A stretch of 64,000 bases of DNA from M3007 sp031398055 (GCA_031398055.1 JANNMS010000084.1:1-64000), one strand, 5' to 3'. Shown: positions 1 through 8,042, counted from the stretch's first letter. Notes: generated by a model from the letters alone, not told the origin. Numbers and translations are program-made.

Positions 1-2
1 CT

Positions 3-209
3 TTGGCTATAGACCCCGCACAGCCCAACACCACAATCGGAGAATTTGCCGCACTGATTTCCATGCTCGGTGGAAATCATAACCGAAAAAAGGTCGGAAT
101 CCAATCAATTTGGTTGGGCTTACAACGGTTTGAAACCATAACACGCTTTCACGGCATTTGCTTCCGGTTAATAAAGCAGGACACTAACGATTGCAAGCAA
201 TCACATTAA
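3..209 (+). CDS. IS4-family transposase, C-terminal fragment (partial at window edge)
   Basis: The frame is open from the window edge and encodes 68 residues. The stretch ISMLGG...KVGIQSIWLGLQRFETIT resembles the C-terminal (Tn5-type dimerisation) segment of IS4-family transposases, which usually reads like AKLGG...G...LWRGLQRL.DI. The DDE catalytic part would lie to the left of the window, so I cannot tell an intact element from a remnant. The stop at 207-209 is only 57 bases before the argC start, so an IS end must lie in that gap or in argC itself. Codon use and base composition are more AT-rich than in the arg genes. The family call is by eye. Confidence 0.62.
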   Translation: MAIDPAQPNTTIGEFAALISMLGGNHNRKKVGIQSIWLGLQRFETITRFHGICFRLIKQDTNDCKQSH

Positions 210-266
210 ACTTTTTTAACCCCAAAACTTACAAATCATGAGGCGTCCTCGCCAACAACCTCTTTT

Positions 267-1247
267 TTGCCAAAAAAAATCGGAATCATCGGCGGTGCAG
301 GCTACACCGGTGGCGAATTGCTGCGGATTTTGCTCCGGCACCCGGCGGCGGAAATCGTTTTTGTCCAAAGCCGAAGTCAGGCCGGGAAGCCGATTTCTGA
401 TTTGCAAACCGACCTTTTTGGCGAAACCGATTTGCATTTTTCGAAAAATTCCGACGCGGCGGTGGACGTGCTTTTTTTGTGCATGGCGCATGGCGAAGCC
501 AAAAATTGGTTGGCTGAGCAACCTGAAAATCCCGATTTGAAAATCATCGATTTGAGCCACGATTTCCGGGCGGGCGGCTCGTGGTCGGGGCATGAATTTG
601 TGTACGGTTTGTCCGAAATCAATAAAAAACAAATTGAAAACGCGCATTTGATAGCAAATCCCGGCTGTTTTGCGACGGCGATTCAATTGGCTTTGTTGCC
701 GCTGGCTGCCGCTGGAAAACTTGCCGAAACCTTCGTCACCGGCATCACCGGCGCGACGGGCGCGGGTCAAAACCTGTCGGAAACGAGCCATTTTTCGTGG
801 CGGCACGCCAATGTTTCGGCCTACAAAACCCTCGAACATCAACATTTGGCAGAGATAAAAATGACCCTCGACCGTCAACCGTCCGTCGTCAACCGTCCGC
901 CGTCGAACATCCATTTCGTGCCGTGGCGCGGCGATTTTCCGCGCGGCATTTTCATTTCCTGCACCCTCGAAACCGATTTGGAGCAAAAGGAGGCGTTTGA
1001 TTTATTTGAAAAATTTTACGAAAAACACCCATTTACCCACGTCAGCCGCCGGATGATTGACCTCAAAATGGCGGTAAATACCAATAAATGCCTTGTTTTT
1101 CCCGAAAAACGGGGCAGCCACCTCGTCGTTCATGCCGCGCTCGACAACCTTTTGAAAGGTGCAGCCGGGCAGGCCGTCCAAAATTTCAACCTGATTTTTG
1201 GGCTGGACGAAACGGCGGGGCTGAATTTGAAAGCGAGTTTTTTTTAA
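267..1247 (+). CDS. argC: N-acetyl-gamma-glutamyl-phosphate reductase
   Basis: This enzyme reduces N-acyl-gamma-glutamyl phosphate to the semialdehyde with NADPH, the third step of arginine synthesis. The nucleotide-binding motif GGAGYTGGEL is at residues 9-18 and the catalytic Cys is C134 in ANPGCFATA. The length of 326 is normal. The only in-frame start is a TTG at 267, directly before PKKIGIIGG. An ATG at 238 is in another frame and would join the gene if the T6 tract (263-268) or A8 tract (273-280) carried one more base. Residues about 201-214 (LDRQPSVVNRPPSN) are encoded by a five-unit heptamer array and replace a usually variable segment. It is the first gene of the arg cluster here; argG is expected to the left but is not visible, and a transposase tail lies there instead. 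Confidence 0.93.
   Translation: MPKKIGIIGGAGYTGGELLRILLRHPAAEIVFVQSRSQAGKPISDLQTDLFGETDLHFSKNSDAAVDVLFLCMAHGEAKNWLAEQPENPDLKIIDLSHDFRAGGSWSGHEFVYGLSEINKKQIENAHLIANPGCFATAIQLALLPLAAAGKLAETFVTGITGATGAGQNLSETSHFSWRHANVSAYKTLEHQHLAEIKMTLDRQPSVVNRPPSNIHFVPWRGDFPRGIFISCTLETDLEQKEAFDLFEKFYEKHPFTHVSRRMIDLKMAVNTNKCLVFPEKRGSHLVVHAALDNLLKGAAGQAVQNFNLIFGLDETAGLNLKASFF
872..906 (+). repeat. In-frame heptamer array inside argC
   Basis: Five consecutive 7-base units read CCGTCAA, CCGTCCG, TCGTCAA, CCGTCCG and CCGTCGA. They encode the Pro/Arg/Ser/Val-rich stretch at about residues 202-214 of ArgC. No mirrored arm follows. It belongs to the same seven-base-period class as the intergenic elements of this window. 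Confidence 0.7.
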
Positions 1248-1251
1248 AAAC

Positions 1252-1336
1252 GGTTATTGGTTAAATGGTTATCGGTTATTGGTTTCACTCGCCGATAACC
1301 AATCAACCAGTAACCAATAACCATTTAACCAATAAC
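1252..1336. repeat. Mirrored GGTTATT repeat between argC and argD
   Basis: A left arm of GGTTATT-like units is answered by a right arm of AACCAAT-like units. The outermost 25 bases (1252-1276 and 1312-1336) pair with about one mismatch, and the middle is looser. The element fills almost the whole argC-argD gap. A transcript would form a long hairpin between two genes of the operon, so it may attenuate transcription or stabilise mRNA ends; that role is inference. Confidence 0.8.
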
Positions 1337-1341
1337 TAATT

Positions 1342-2499
1342 ATGACTCTTTTCGATGTCTATCCACTCCAACCCCTGAAAATCGTGCGCGGCTCCGGCTC
1401 GTGGGTCTGGGACGACCGCGGCGATCGGTACCTCGATTTGTACGGCGGCCATGCCGTCATTTCGATTGGCCACGCGCACCCACACTGGCGGAAAAGCATT
1501 GCGCAGCAACTCGATTCGCTGCCGTTTTACTCCAATTTTGTGCATTTGCCGGGTCAAAATGAACTCGCCGAAAAACTGGGCGAAGTCAGTGGTTTGACCG
1601 ATTATCGGCTGTTTTTGGTCAATTCCGGGGCGGAAGCGAACGAAAATGCCCTCAAATTGGCCTCGTTCCACAACCAAAAAAAGAAGGTCTTGGCCTTCCG
1701 AAAAAGTTACCACGGCCGCACCTCGCTGGCACTCGCCGCGACCGACGACTGGAAAATCCTCGCGCCGGTCAACGAAACGCCGAACGTCGTTTTCCTGCCA
1801 TTGAACGATGAAAACGCCCTCGAAAAAGCCTTTCAGACCAATGAATTTTCGGCGGTCATCGTCGAAGCGGTGCAGGGGTTGGGCGGTATCCACGAGGCGA
1901 ATTTGTCCTTTTTGAAAAAAATCCGTGAACTCTGCGATGCCCACGACACGGTTTTTGTGGCCGATTGCGTGCAGGCAGGTTACGGTCGGACGGGGCGTTT
2001 TTTCGCGCTCGACCATGCCGGAGTCCGCGCCGATATTTATGCCACGGCCAAAGGCATGGGCAATGGTTTTCCGATTGGCGGCGTGCTGATTTCCCCAAAA
2101 TTTGAGGCAAAACACGGTATGCTCGGCAGCACTTTTGGCGGCAACCCGTTGGCCTGCGCCGCTGCGCTCGCCGTGCTTGAAGTCATTGAAAATGAAGGAC
2201 TTGTGCAAAATGCCGCCCGCGTCGGCGACTACTTGCTGCACGAATTGAAACAATTTTCAGACCTCGAAAATGTGCGCGGCCGCGGGCTGATGATTGGTTT
2301 CGACGTGCCGGAATCGCAGCCGAATTTGCGGAAAGATTTGCTTTTGAAGCACCATGTTTTCACCGGCGTTTCGGGCGCGAAAACCATCCGGCTGCTGCCT
2401 TCGCTCGCCCTCAGCCAAACGGAAGCCGATATTTTTCTGGAAAAAATGCAACTCGCGCTGGCTGGGAAAACGGCCGGAAAACAGTTTGCTTTTGCTTAA
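1342..2499 (+). CDS. argD: Acetylornithine (or succinylornithine) aminotransferase
   Basis: This is a PLP-dependent class III aminotransferase that converts the N-acyl glutamate semialdehyde to N-acylornithine. The protein has 385 residues, the normal size. NSGAEANE at about 94-101 is the phosphate-binding turn, and K237 in YATAKGMGNGFPIGG is the Schiff-base lysine. D208 in VADCVQAGYGRTG contacts the PLP pyridine nitrogen; the following position is Cys where most homologues have Glu. ATG 1342 lies directly after the mirrored repeat and no upstream in-frame ATG is better. The last 22 bases around its stop codon are duplicated downstream (see 2482-2571). Confidence 0.95.
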   Translation: MTLFDVYPLQPLKIVRGSGSWVWDDRGDRYLDLYGGHAVISIGHAHPHWRKSIAQQLDSLPFYSNFVHLPGQNELAEKLGEVSGLTDYRLFLVNSGAEANENALKLASFHNQKKKVLAFRKSYHGRTSLALAATDDWKILAPVNETPNVVFLPLNDENALEKAFQTNEFSAVIVEAVQGLGGIHEANLSFLKKIRELCDAHDTVFVADCVQAGYGRTGRFFALDHAGVRADIYATAKGMGNGFPIGGVLISPKFEAKHGMLGSTFGGNPLACAAALAVLEVIENEGLVQNAARVGDYLLHELKQFSDLENVRGRGLMIGFDVPESQPNLRKDLLLKHHVFTGVSGAKTIRLLPSLALSQTEADIFLEKMQLALAGKTAGKQFAFA

Positions 2500-2571
2500 A
2501 ATTCGGCAGCACGTTTACGAAACTTTTAAAGTTTCGTAAACGTGGGCGGCAGTTTGCTTTTGCTTAAAATT
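2482..2571. repeat. Hairpin flanked by a 22-bp direct duplication of the argD end
   Basis: A hairpin with 17-nt perfect arms and a 1-nt loop spans 2510-2544 (left arm CACGTTTACGAAACTTT). The 22 bases at 2482-2503, which contain the argD stop codon, recur exactly at 2550-2571. The hairpin therefore sits between two copies of the host sequence, as after an insertion or an unequal duplication. A sister copy of the hairpin lies inside gltB at 11010-11042. Confidence 0.88.
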
Positions 2572-2580
2572 TGAAAAAAA

Positions 2581-3540
2581 ATGCGCCATTTCACATCCGC
2601 CTACGACGTGCCCGACCTGCCAAAATTGCTCGACGCCGCGCTGGCCTTCAAAAAACAGCCCCGATTTCGCGAAAATCTGGGGCAAGGCCGCACGCTGGGC
2701 ATGGTTTTCTTGAATCCGAGCACCCGGACGCGCATCTCGACGCAGATTGCCGCCCGGAATCTGGGCATGGAAACCATCGTTTTCAATGCTTCGAGCGACG
2801 GTTGGTCGCTCGAATTTGGCGATGCGGATGTGGTGATGAACGGCGCGAGCGTCGAGCACATCCGCGAGGCGGCGCGGGTTTTTGGCGAATATTTCGATGT
2901 TTTGGCGGTTCGTTCTTTTCCAAATTTGCAAAACCGGGACGAAGATTTTTCCGAAAAAATTCTAAAACAGTTCATCGAACACGCAGGAATTCCGGTCGTG
3001 AGTTTGGAAAGTGCCACGCTGCACCCGCTGCAAAGTTTCGCTGACCTCCTGACAATCAAAGAGTTACATCTCGAAAAACGCCCGCCGCGCATCGCCCTGA
3101 CTTGGGCACCGCACCTCAAACCGTTGCCGCAGTGCGTTGCCAATTCTTTTGCCCAATGGATTTTGGCTTGGGGGGGCGCGGAACTCACGATTGCCTGCCC
3201 GCCGGGGCATGAATTGGACAAAAAATTTACCGCTGGCGCAAAAATCACGCACGACCAAAACGCCGCGCTGGCCGGAGCGGATTTTGTTTACGTCAAAAAT
3301 TGGAGCGCCACCGAGCCGTACGGCCAACTGATTTGCGATGACCAAAACTGGCTGCTCGACCCCGAAAAACTGGCAAAAACCAACCGCGCAAAAGTGATGC
3401 ACTGCCTGCCCGTGCGGCGAAATTTGGAACTTTCGAGTGCCATTTTGGACTCGCCGGATGCCGTCGTCGTGCAGCAGGCGGGCAATCGGGTTTGGGCGGC
3501 GCAGGCCGTGCTGGCCGAAATTTTGAAATTTGACACATAG
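2581..3540 (+). CDS. argF': N-acylornithine carbamoyltransferase (ArgF' type)
   Basis: The enzyme transfers a carbamoyl group to an N-acylated ornithine. It belongs to the Bacteroidota/Xanthomonas transcarbamylases that use N-succinyl- or N-acetylornithine instead of ornithine. The carbamoyl-phosphate loop NPSTRTR is at residues 45-51. HPLQSFADLLTIKE, TWAPHLKPLPQ and MHCLPVRRN match the ArgF' subgroup; in particular TWAPH and HCLPVRRN differ from true ornithine carbamoyltransferases. The residue I recall as separating succinyl (Pro) from acetyl (Glu) users aligns with V91 here, so acyl specificity stays open. The length of 319 is typical. The stop codon TAG lies inside the next palindrome. 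Confidence 0.92.
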   Translation: MRHFTSAYDVPDLPKLLDAALAFKKQPRFRENLGQGRTLGMVFLNPSTRTRISTQIAARNLGMETIVFNASSDGWSLEFGDADVVMNGASVEHIREAARVFGEYFDVLAVRSFPNLQNRDEDFSEKILKQFIEHAGIPVVSLESATLHPLQSFADLLTIKELHLEKRPPRIALTWAPHLKPLPQCVANSFAQWILAWGGAELTIACPPGHELDKKFTAGAKITHDQNAALAGADFVYVKNWSATEPYGQLICDDQNWLLDPEKLAKTNRAKVMHCLPVRRNLELSSAILDSPDAVVVQQAGNRVWAAQAVLAEILKFDT

Positions 3541-3632
3541 TTCACAGAGGGGGTTTTCACATAGAAAACATAGGTTTTCTTTGTCAAAAGCCTATGTTTT
3601 CTATGTGAAAACTCCTCTCTGAACTATGTGTC
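3532..3632. repeat. Long mirrored CACATAG-type repeat between argF' and argB
   Basis: The left arm from 3532 (GACACATAGTTCACAGAG and onward) pairs with the right arm ending at 3632 with few mismatches; the loop is near 3583-3590. The left arm contains the argF' stop codon. The right arm contains an ATG (3626) that could be misread as the argB start. Related elements lie at 17143-17265 and 45621-45754. Confidence 0.82.
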
Positions 3633-3649
3633 AAAAGAAAATTGGCAAA

Positions 3650-4459
3650 ATGAAAAAACTCAGCATCATCAAAATCGGCGGCCAAGTTTTGGACGAACCT
3701 GCCGCACTGGAAAATTTTCTCCGCGACTTTTCTGATCTGCCGGAGGCAAAAATTTTGGTGCACGGCGGCGGAAAAATCGCCTCCGAATTTGGCAAACGGC
3801 TCGGCCTCGAACCAAAATACATCGCCGGACGGCGCATCACCGACGATGCGACGCTCGAACTGGTCACGATGGTTTACGGCGGTTTGATCAACCGGCAAAT
3901 CTGCGCCCGGCTGCAAAGTTTTGGCTGCAACTCCATCGGTTTGACGGGCGCGGACGGCAATTTGCTCCCGGCCTCGCGGCGGCCAATTCAAGCGGACGGC
4001 ACCGATTTTGGCTGGGCGGGCGATGTCGAAACTGGCGCGGTGAACATCGATTTTTTGAAAAAATTTTTGGCCGACGGGCTGATTCCCGTCGTCGCGCCGC
4101 TGACCCACGACCGCCGGGGAAATCTTTTGAACACGAACGCCGACACGATTGCCGCGTCGTTGGCCACCGCGCTCGCGCCGTTTTTCGAAATCCAACTGCT
4201 TTTTTGTTTTGAAAAAATGGGCGTTTTGGCCGACCCCACCGACGAAAAAAGTGTGATCCCCAAAATATCCCCGACCGATTATGATTTTTTAAAAACCAAA
4301 ACTGCCGTTGCCGGTGGCATTTTGCCAAAACTTGACAATGCTTTTGCTGCCTCAAAATCGGGGGTGAAAAAAGTGGTCATCGGAAATGCGGCTGCGCTGC
4401 GAACGGGTTTTTCGGGGACGGAAATTGGAGAATTGGTTATTGGGGAATTGGAAAATTAG
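3650..4459 (+). CDS. argB: Acetylglutamate kinase
   Basis: This kinase phosphorylates N-acylglutamate and is usually the feedback-regulated step. It has 269 residues from ATG 3650, which gives the standard N-terminus MKKLSIIKIGGQVL. An ATG at 3626 adds eight residues encoded by the palindrome and is less likely. KIGGQ and VHGGGK are the phosphate-binding glycine loops, and NTNADTIAASLA is the conserved C-terminal motif. The last residues (GELVIGELEN) are encoded by the left arm of the next mirrored repeat, so the repeat forms part of the C-terminus. Confidence 0.94.
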   Translation: MKKLSIIKIGGQVLDEPAALENFLRDFSDLPEAKILVHGGGKIASEFGKRLGLEPKYIAGRRITDDATLELVTMVYGGLINRQICARLQSFGCNSIGLTGADGNLLPASRRPIQADGTDFGWAGDVETGAVNIDFLKKFLADGLIPVVAPLTHDRRGNLLNTNADTIAASLATALAPFFEIQLLFCFEKMGVLADPTDEKSVIPKISPTDYDFLKTKTAVAGGILPKLDNAFAASKSGVKKVVIGNAAALRTGFSGTEIGELVIGELEN

Positions 4460-4520
4460 TTATTTGTACCGCACCCAATTTTCAAATAACCAATTTCCCA
4501 ATAACCAATTTTCAAATAAC
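4428..4520. repeat. Mirrored AATTGGTTATT repeat overlapping the argB end
   Basis: The left arm carries repeats of AATTGGTTATTGGG type and overlaps the last codons of argB. The right arm (from about 4483) reads the reverse complement with small gaps. It ends just before the argE' start at 4531. It is related in sequence to the 1252-1336 element. Confidence 0.75.
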
Positions 4521-4530
4521 TATTTCCAAA

Positions 4531-5649
4531 ATGTCCGCACTCAATTTACTCCGCGACCTCATCGCCTTCCCATCTTTCAGCCGCGAGGAAGACCGCACGG
4601 CAGCACGGTTGGAGTTGTTTTTTAAAGAAAAAAACATCCCAACCCAACGGCAGGGCAACAACATTTGGGCGCAAAACCGCCATTTTTCGCCCGAAAAACC
4701 GACGCTTTTGCTCAATTCGCACCACGACACCGTCCGCCCGAACCCCGGTTACACCCGCGACCCATTTTCGCCGGACATCGCCGACGGCAAACTTTTTGGA
4801 CTCGGCAGCAACGACGCGGGCGGCTGTCTGGTTTGCCTCGCGGCGGCGTTTTGCCATTTTTTTGAAAATGAAAATTTGCCGTGCAACCTCGTTTTTGCCG
4901 CGACGGCGGAGGAAGAAATTTCTGGAAAAAATGGCATCGAAAGCATCCTCGACTGGCTGCCGAAATTGGATTTTGCCATCGTTGGCGAACCCACGAAACT
5001 CGAATTGGCGGTGGCCGAAAAAGGTCTGATGGTGTTGGATTGCCGCGCCGTCGGGCAGGCCGGGCACGCGGCGCGCGAGGAAGGCACAAACGCGATTTAT
5101 GCCGCGCTGCCGGACATCGAATGGTTTCGGACGTACCGTTTTCCCGAAATTTCGCCGTGGCTCGGCGCGGTAAAAATGTCCGTGACCAGCATCGAAACAC
5201 CAAACAAAGCCCACAACATGGTGCCCGACGAATGCCTTTTTGTGGTGGATTTGCGGCTCACGGAACTCGTTTCCCCAGAAAAAATGCTCGAAATCATCTC
5301 GAAAAATGTCCGCTGCAAGGTCATGCCGCGCTCGTTGCGGATTCGTCCGACGGCGATTTCGGTGGAACATCCGCTGGTTTTGGCGGGCATCGCACTGGGC
5401 AAAAAACCGTTCGGTTCACCCACGACGAGCGACAAAGCACTGCTGCCCTGTCCTGCTTTGAAATGCGGACCGGGCGACAGCGCGCGCAGCCACACGGCGG
5501 ACGAATTTATTTTTTTGGAAGAAATTTTGGACGGGGAAATTTTTTATAAAAGGTTGATAGACAAGTGTTTTGAAAAATTAAAAAGTAACCCGGAACTCTG
5601 TTTCGGGATTCTAAACTGCCCGGAACGGAGTTCCGGGATACACATTTAA
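4531..5649 (+). CDS. argE': M20 family N-acylornithine/N-acylcitrulline deacylase (ArgE')
   Basis: This zinc-dependent amidohydrolase is placed to remove the acyl group from N-acylcitrulline made by ArgF', giving citrulline for argG. M20 hallmarks are H64-x-D66 in NSHHDTV, D95 in GSNDAGG, E127-E128 in AATAEEEISG, and VGEPT at about 151-155. The protein has 372 residues. The C-terminal stretch from about residue 352 (NPELCFGILNCPERSSG) is encoded by a repeat and is not typical of the family, so the original C-terminus was probably shorter. The stop is 2 bases before argH. Confidence 0.9.
   Translation: MSALNLLRDLIAFPSFSREEDRTAARLELFFKEKNIPTQRQGNNIWAQNRHFSPEKPTLLLNSHHDTVRPNPGYTRDPFSPDIADGKLFGLGSNDAGGCLVCLAAAFCHFFENENLPCNLVFAATAEEEISGKNGIESILDWLPKLDFAIVGEPTKLELAVAEKGLMVLDCRAVGQAGHAAREEGTNAIYAALPDIEWFRTYRFPEISPWLGAVKMSVTSIETPNKAHNMVPDECLFVVDLRLTELVSPEKMLEIISKNVRCKVMPRSLRIRPTAISVEHPLVLAGIALGKKPFGSPTTSDKALLPCPALKCGPGDSARSHTADEFIFLEEILDGEIFYKRLIDKCFEKLKSNPELCFGILNCPERSSGIHI
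5589..5638. repeat. Paired CCCGGAAC...GTTCCGGG motif in the argE' 3' end
   Basis: Two copies of a 20-base near-palindrome lie in tandem (5589-5608 and 5619-5638). Both start CCCGGAAC and end CGGGA; the first copy has decayed. They encode the last codons of argE'. A single core CCGGAACTCCGTTCCGG also occurs at 19235-19251. Confidence 0.7.
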
Positions 5650-5651
5650 AA

Positions 5652-6950
5652 ATGAAACTCTGGCAAAAAAACACCTCGACCGCCGCCGCCGTCGAAAAAT
5701 TCACCGCAGGAAATGACCGCGAAATGGACATTTTGCTCGCCCGTTTCGACGCGCTCGGCTCACTCGCGCACCTCGAAATGCTCAAATCCGTCAGCCTCGT
5801 TTCGATGGCCGATGCCGATTTGCTGCGCCGCGCGCTGTACGAAATTTTGCAAGAAATCGAAACTGGAAATTTCGAACTCGAACCCGGCGTCGAAGATATC
5901 CACTCGCAAATCGAACTGCTTTTGACCCGCCGCTGCGGCGATGCGGGCAAAAAAATACACACCGGGCGCAGCCGGAACGACCAAGTTTTGACCGATTTGA
6001 AATTGTTTTTTCGCCATGAAATTGAAAAAACTGCCCAGTCTGTCGCCCAATTTTCGCGGCTGCTGCTCGAAAAAAGCGAACTGCACCGCGACGTTTTGCT
6101 GCCGGGATACACCCATTTTCAGGTGGCGATGCCCTCGTCTTTTGGGCTGTGGCTGGCTGGTTTTGCCGAATCGTTGGCCGAGGATTTGTTCATTTTGCAG
6201 GCGGCGCATCGAATTGTCAACCGGAATCCGTTGGGTTCGGCGGCGGGTTACGGCTCGTCTTTTCCGCTCGACCGGGATTTGACAACGCAACTTTTGGGTT
6301 TCGACGCGCCGCAGGTCAATTCCGTCGCAGCGCAGTTGGGTCGGGGAAAAACGGAGCGCGTCGTGGCGCAAGGTTTGGCGGGCGTGGCGGCGACTTTGGC
6401 CAAGTTTTGCGCAGATTGCTGCCTTTTTATGTCCCAAAACTATGGTTTCATCCATTTTCCGGACGAATTGACGACGGGTTCGAGCATCATGCCGCACAAA
6501 AAAAACCCGGATGTTTTCGAAATTGCCCGCGCCCGCTGCAACCGTTTGCAAGCCTTGCCGAACGAAATCAGCCTGATTTGCGCCAATTTGCCGTCGGGCT
6601 ACCACCGTGATTTTCAAATTTTGAAAGAAAGCATTTTTCCAGCGTTCCAAATTTTGCGCGACTGCCTCGAAATGCTGGGTTTGATGGTCGAAAATATGGA
6701 GGTGCGCCGCGACATTTTGAAAGATGAAAAATACCGCTATTTATTTACCGTCGAGGAAGTTAACCGATTGGTTTTGAGTGGTTTGCCGTTCCGGGAAGCG
6801 TACAAAAAAGTAGGCGAGGCGGTGGAAAACGGGACATTTTCGCCGGGCGAAATGTTGCCGCACACGCATTTGGGGAGCATTGGGAATTTGGGAAATGAAC
6901 GGATTTTCAAATTTTTAGAAGAACAATTACAGTTTTTTCAAAAAAATTAG
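5652..6950 (+). CDS. argH: Argininosuccinate lyase
   Basis: The enzyme splits argininosuccinate into arginine and fumarate, the last step of the pathway. It has 432 residues and is a fumarase/aspartase superfamily member. The signature GSSIMPHKKNPD lies at 276-287, the mobile catalytic loop around S278. HTGRSRNDQV (103-112) and H155 in GYTHFQ are conserved active-site segments. ATG 5652 is tightly coupled to the end of argE'. The stop overlaps the stop of the convergent nuclease gene by 4 bases. Confidence 0.96.
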   Translation: MKLWQKNTSTAAAVEKFTAGNDREMDILLARFDALGSLAHLEMLKSVSLVSMADADLLRRALYEILQEIETGNFELEPGVEDIHSQIELLLTRRCGDAGKKIHTGRSRNDQVLTDLKLFFRHEIEKTAQSVAQFSRLLLEKSELHRDVLLPGYTHFQVAMPSSFGLWLAGFAESLAEDLFILQAAHRIVNRNPLGSAAGYGSSFPLDRDLTTQLLGFDAPQVNSVAAQLGRGKTERVVAQGLAGVAATLAKFCADCCLFMSQNYGFIHFPDELTTGSSIMPHKKNPDVFEIARARCNRLQALPNEISLICANLPSGYHRDFQILKESIFPAFQILRDCLEMLGLMVENMEVRRDILKDEKYRYLFTVEEVNRLVLSGLPFREAYKKVGEAVENGTFSPGEMLPHTHLGSIGNLGNERIFKFLEEQLQFFQKN

Positions 6951-7810
6951 TTATTTTTTGGGTTGTTTTTATATTCTTTAATAATTTTAAAAATTTCCGT
7001 TTCTGTCAGTTTGGTATATTTTGCAATTTTAGGAACAGGCATTTCATCCTGCCAAAGTTCAACAACCATTGATTTTCGTTCTTCTGCTTTTCCTTCTGCT
7101 TTTCCTTCTTCCCGTGCTTTTTCTTCATAAATGACTTGGGTTATTTTGCGGGACTCCGCTATTTTTCCCTCCTCGACCACGCTGTCGGGCATGTTGTCCA
7201 AATCGGCCAAAACGGATGCTTTTTGAATCGCCGGGTTGTTGAAATTGATATTCGGGTCGTTTGGATTTTCGATACTTTCGTAAATAAATTGAAGCCAATC
7301 CTTGATGTTTTCGGGTGTGTCGGCGGCGATGTGGTTTGGGTTTAAAAAAATCAAACGGTGCGGGTAGACCTCGCGCACCTTGTCCAACAAAGTCCTCGGA
7401 TTGAGGTCGGAAACCAAAACATCGTCTTTCAGCAACTTCCCGGTTTTGTCTTTTACAACATACGGCGCGGTCAAAACCACGATTGTGTAAACATCCTGCC
7501 CGAAGGCATAATTTCTCGAACTGCGCTGCAAATCCACCAAAGCCGCCAAAAAATAGTGCAAAAAACGGTCGAAACTATAATCGTAATCCACGCGCTGGAT
7601 TTCAATCAGCACCCGTTTGTCCTCGCTTTCTGCATAAATATCCAGTTTGAAACGGATGGCAGACACCTTTCTGTCCAGCGTTTTTTCGGTCTCGATTTTC
7701 GCGTTCACCATGTCCACCCCGGTGATGTCGCGCACGAACGCACGGAACACTTCTGGGTTGGTAAAAACCTTCTTGAAAAAAACTTCATTATCCAAATTGG
7801 CGAGTTGCAT
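6947..7810 (-). CDS. Rpn-family PD-(D/E)XK nuclease (transposase-like)
   Basis: The 287-residue protein matches the Rpn/YhgA-type recombination-promoting nucleases, also annotated as PD-(D/E)XK transposases. The opening LDNEVFFKKVFTNPEVFRAF is typical. The nuclease core is D57 in FKLDIYAES followed by E70-x-Q72 in LIEIQR, and HYFLAALVDLQ follows. The C-terminal third is charged, with AREEGKAEGKAEERK, and ends in a helix-turn-helix-like LTETEIFKIIKEY. A TAACTTTG box lies 16 bases upstream of the ATG. In the family these are stand-alone accessory genes linked to recombination; no partner is visible. Confidence 0.87.
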   Translation of the reverse strand: MQLANLDNEVFFKKVFTNPEVFRAFVRDITGVDMVNAKIETEKTLDRKVSAIRFKLDIYAESEDKRVLIEIQRVDYDYSFDRFLHYFLAALVDLQRSSRNYAFGQDVYTIVVLTAPYVVKDKTGKLLKDDVLVSDLNPRTLLDKVREVYPHRLIFLNPNHIAADTPENIKDWLQFIYESIENPNDPNINFNNPAIQKASVLADLDNMPDSVVEEGKIAESRKITQVIYEEKAREEGKAEGKAEERKSMVVELWQDEMPVPKIAKYTKLTETEIFKIIKEYKNNPKNN

Positions 7811-7825
7811 ATCTTATATTTTGAA

Positions 7826-7833
7826 CAAAGTTA
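7826..7833 (-). promoter_or_regulatory. Bacteroidota-type -7 box for the Rpn-family gene
   Basis: On the minus strand the sequence reads TAACTTTG, an exact match to the Bacteroidota consensus TAnnTTTG. It is 16 bases upstream of the ATG at 7810. No clear -33 TTG element lies at the usual spacing. Confidence 0.42.
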
Positions 7834-7852
7834 GTAAAAAATCCTGGGCGAA

Positions 7853-7908
7853 CTGTCCCAAAAACTGGGACAGATTCAACGGTACGATTTTTTCGAACCG
7901 TTAAATCT
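7853..7908. promoter_or_regulatory. Two adjacent hairpins upstream of gltB
   Basis: CTGTCCCA (7853-7860) pairs with TGGGACAG (7866-7873). Directly next, AGATTCAACGGT (7872-7883) pairs with ACCGTTAAATCT (7897-7908) with one mismatch. They lie between two divergent genes, so a terminator role is unlikely; operator or leader structures are possible. Confidence 0.45.
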
Positions 7909-8042
7909 GTTGTTTTCGCAAAATCGCTATTTCAAAATCAGAATAAAAACCAACCCGCTTGTTTTTCCTACCGGAAATAATTTTGAAGAAATTTCATTTC
8001 ACTGGTCGAATCCCATTATTTTTCACAACCCATTTCGAGATT

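Noticed and set aside
216..986. 256-codon minus-strand frame opposite argC
   Set aside because: It is the shadow of argC; no family motif, and argC is unambiguous.
3626..3649. Upstream ATG as the argB start
   Set aside because: The added residues are palindrome-encoded and the normal ArgB N-terminus begins at 3650.
7872..7908. tRNA-like sequence around the TTCGAACC motif
   Set aside because: The motif belongs to a simple hairpin; no acceptor stem or anticodon arm can be drawn.
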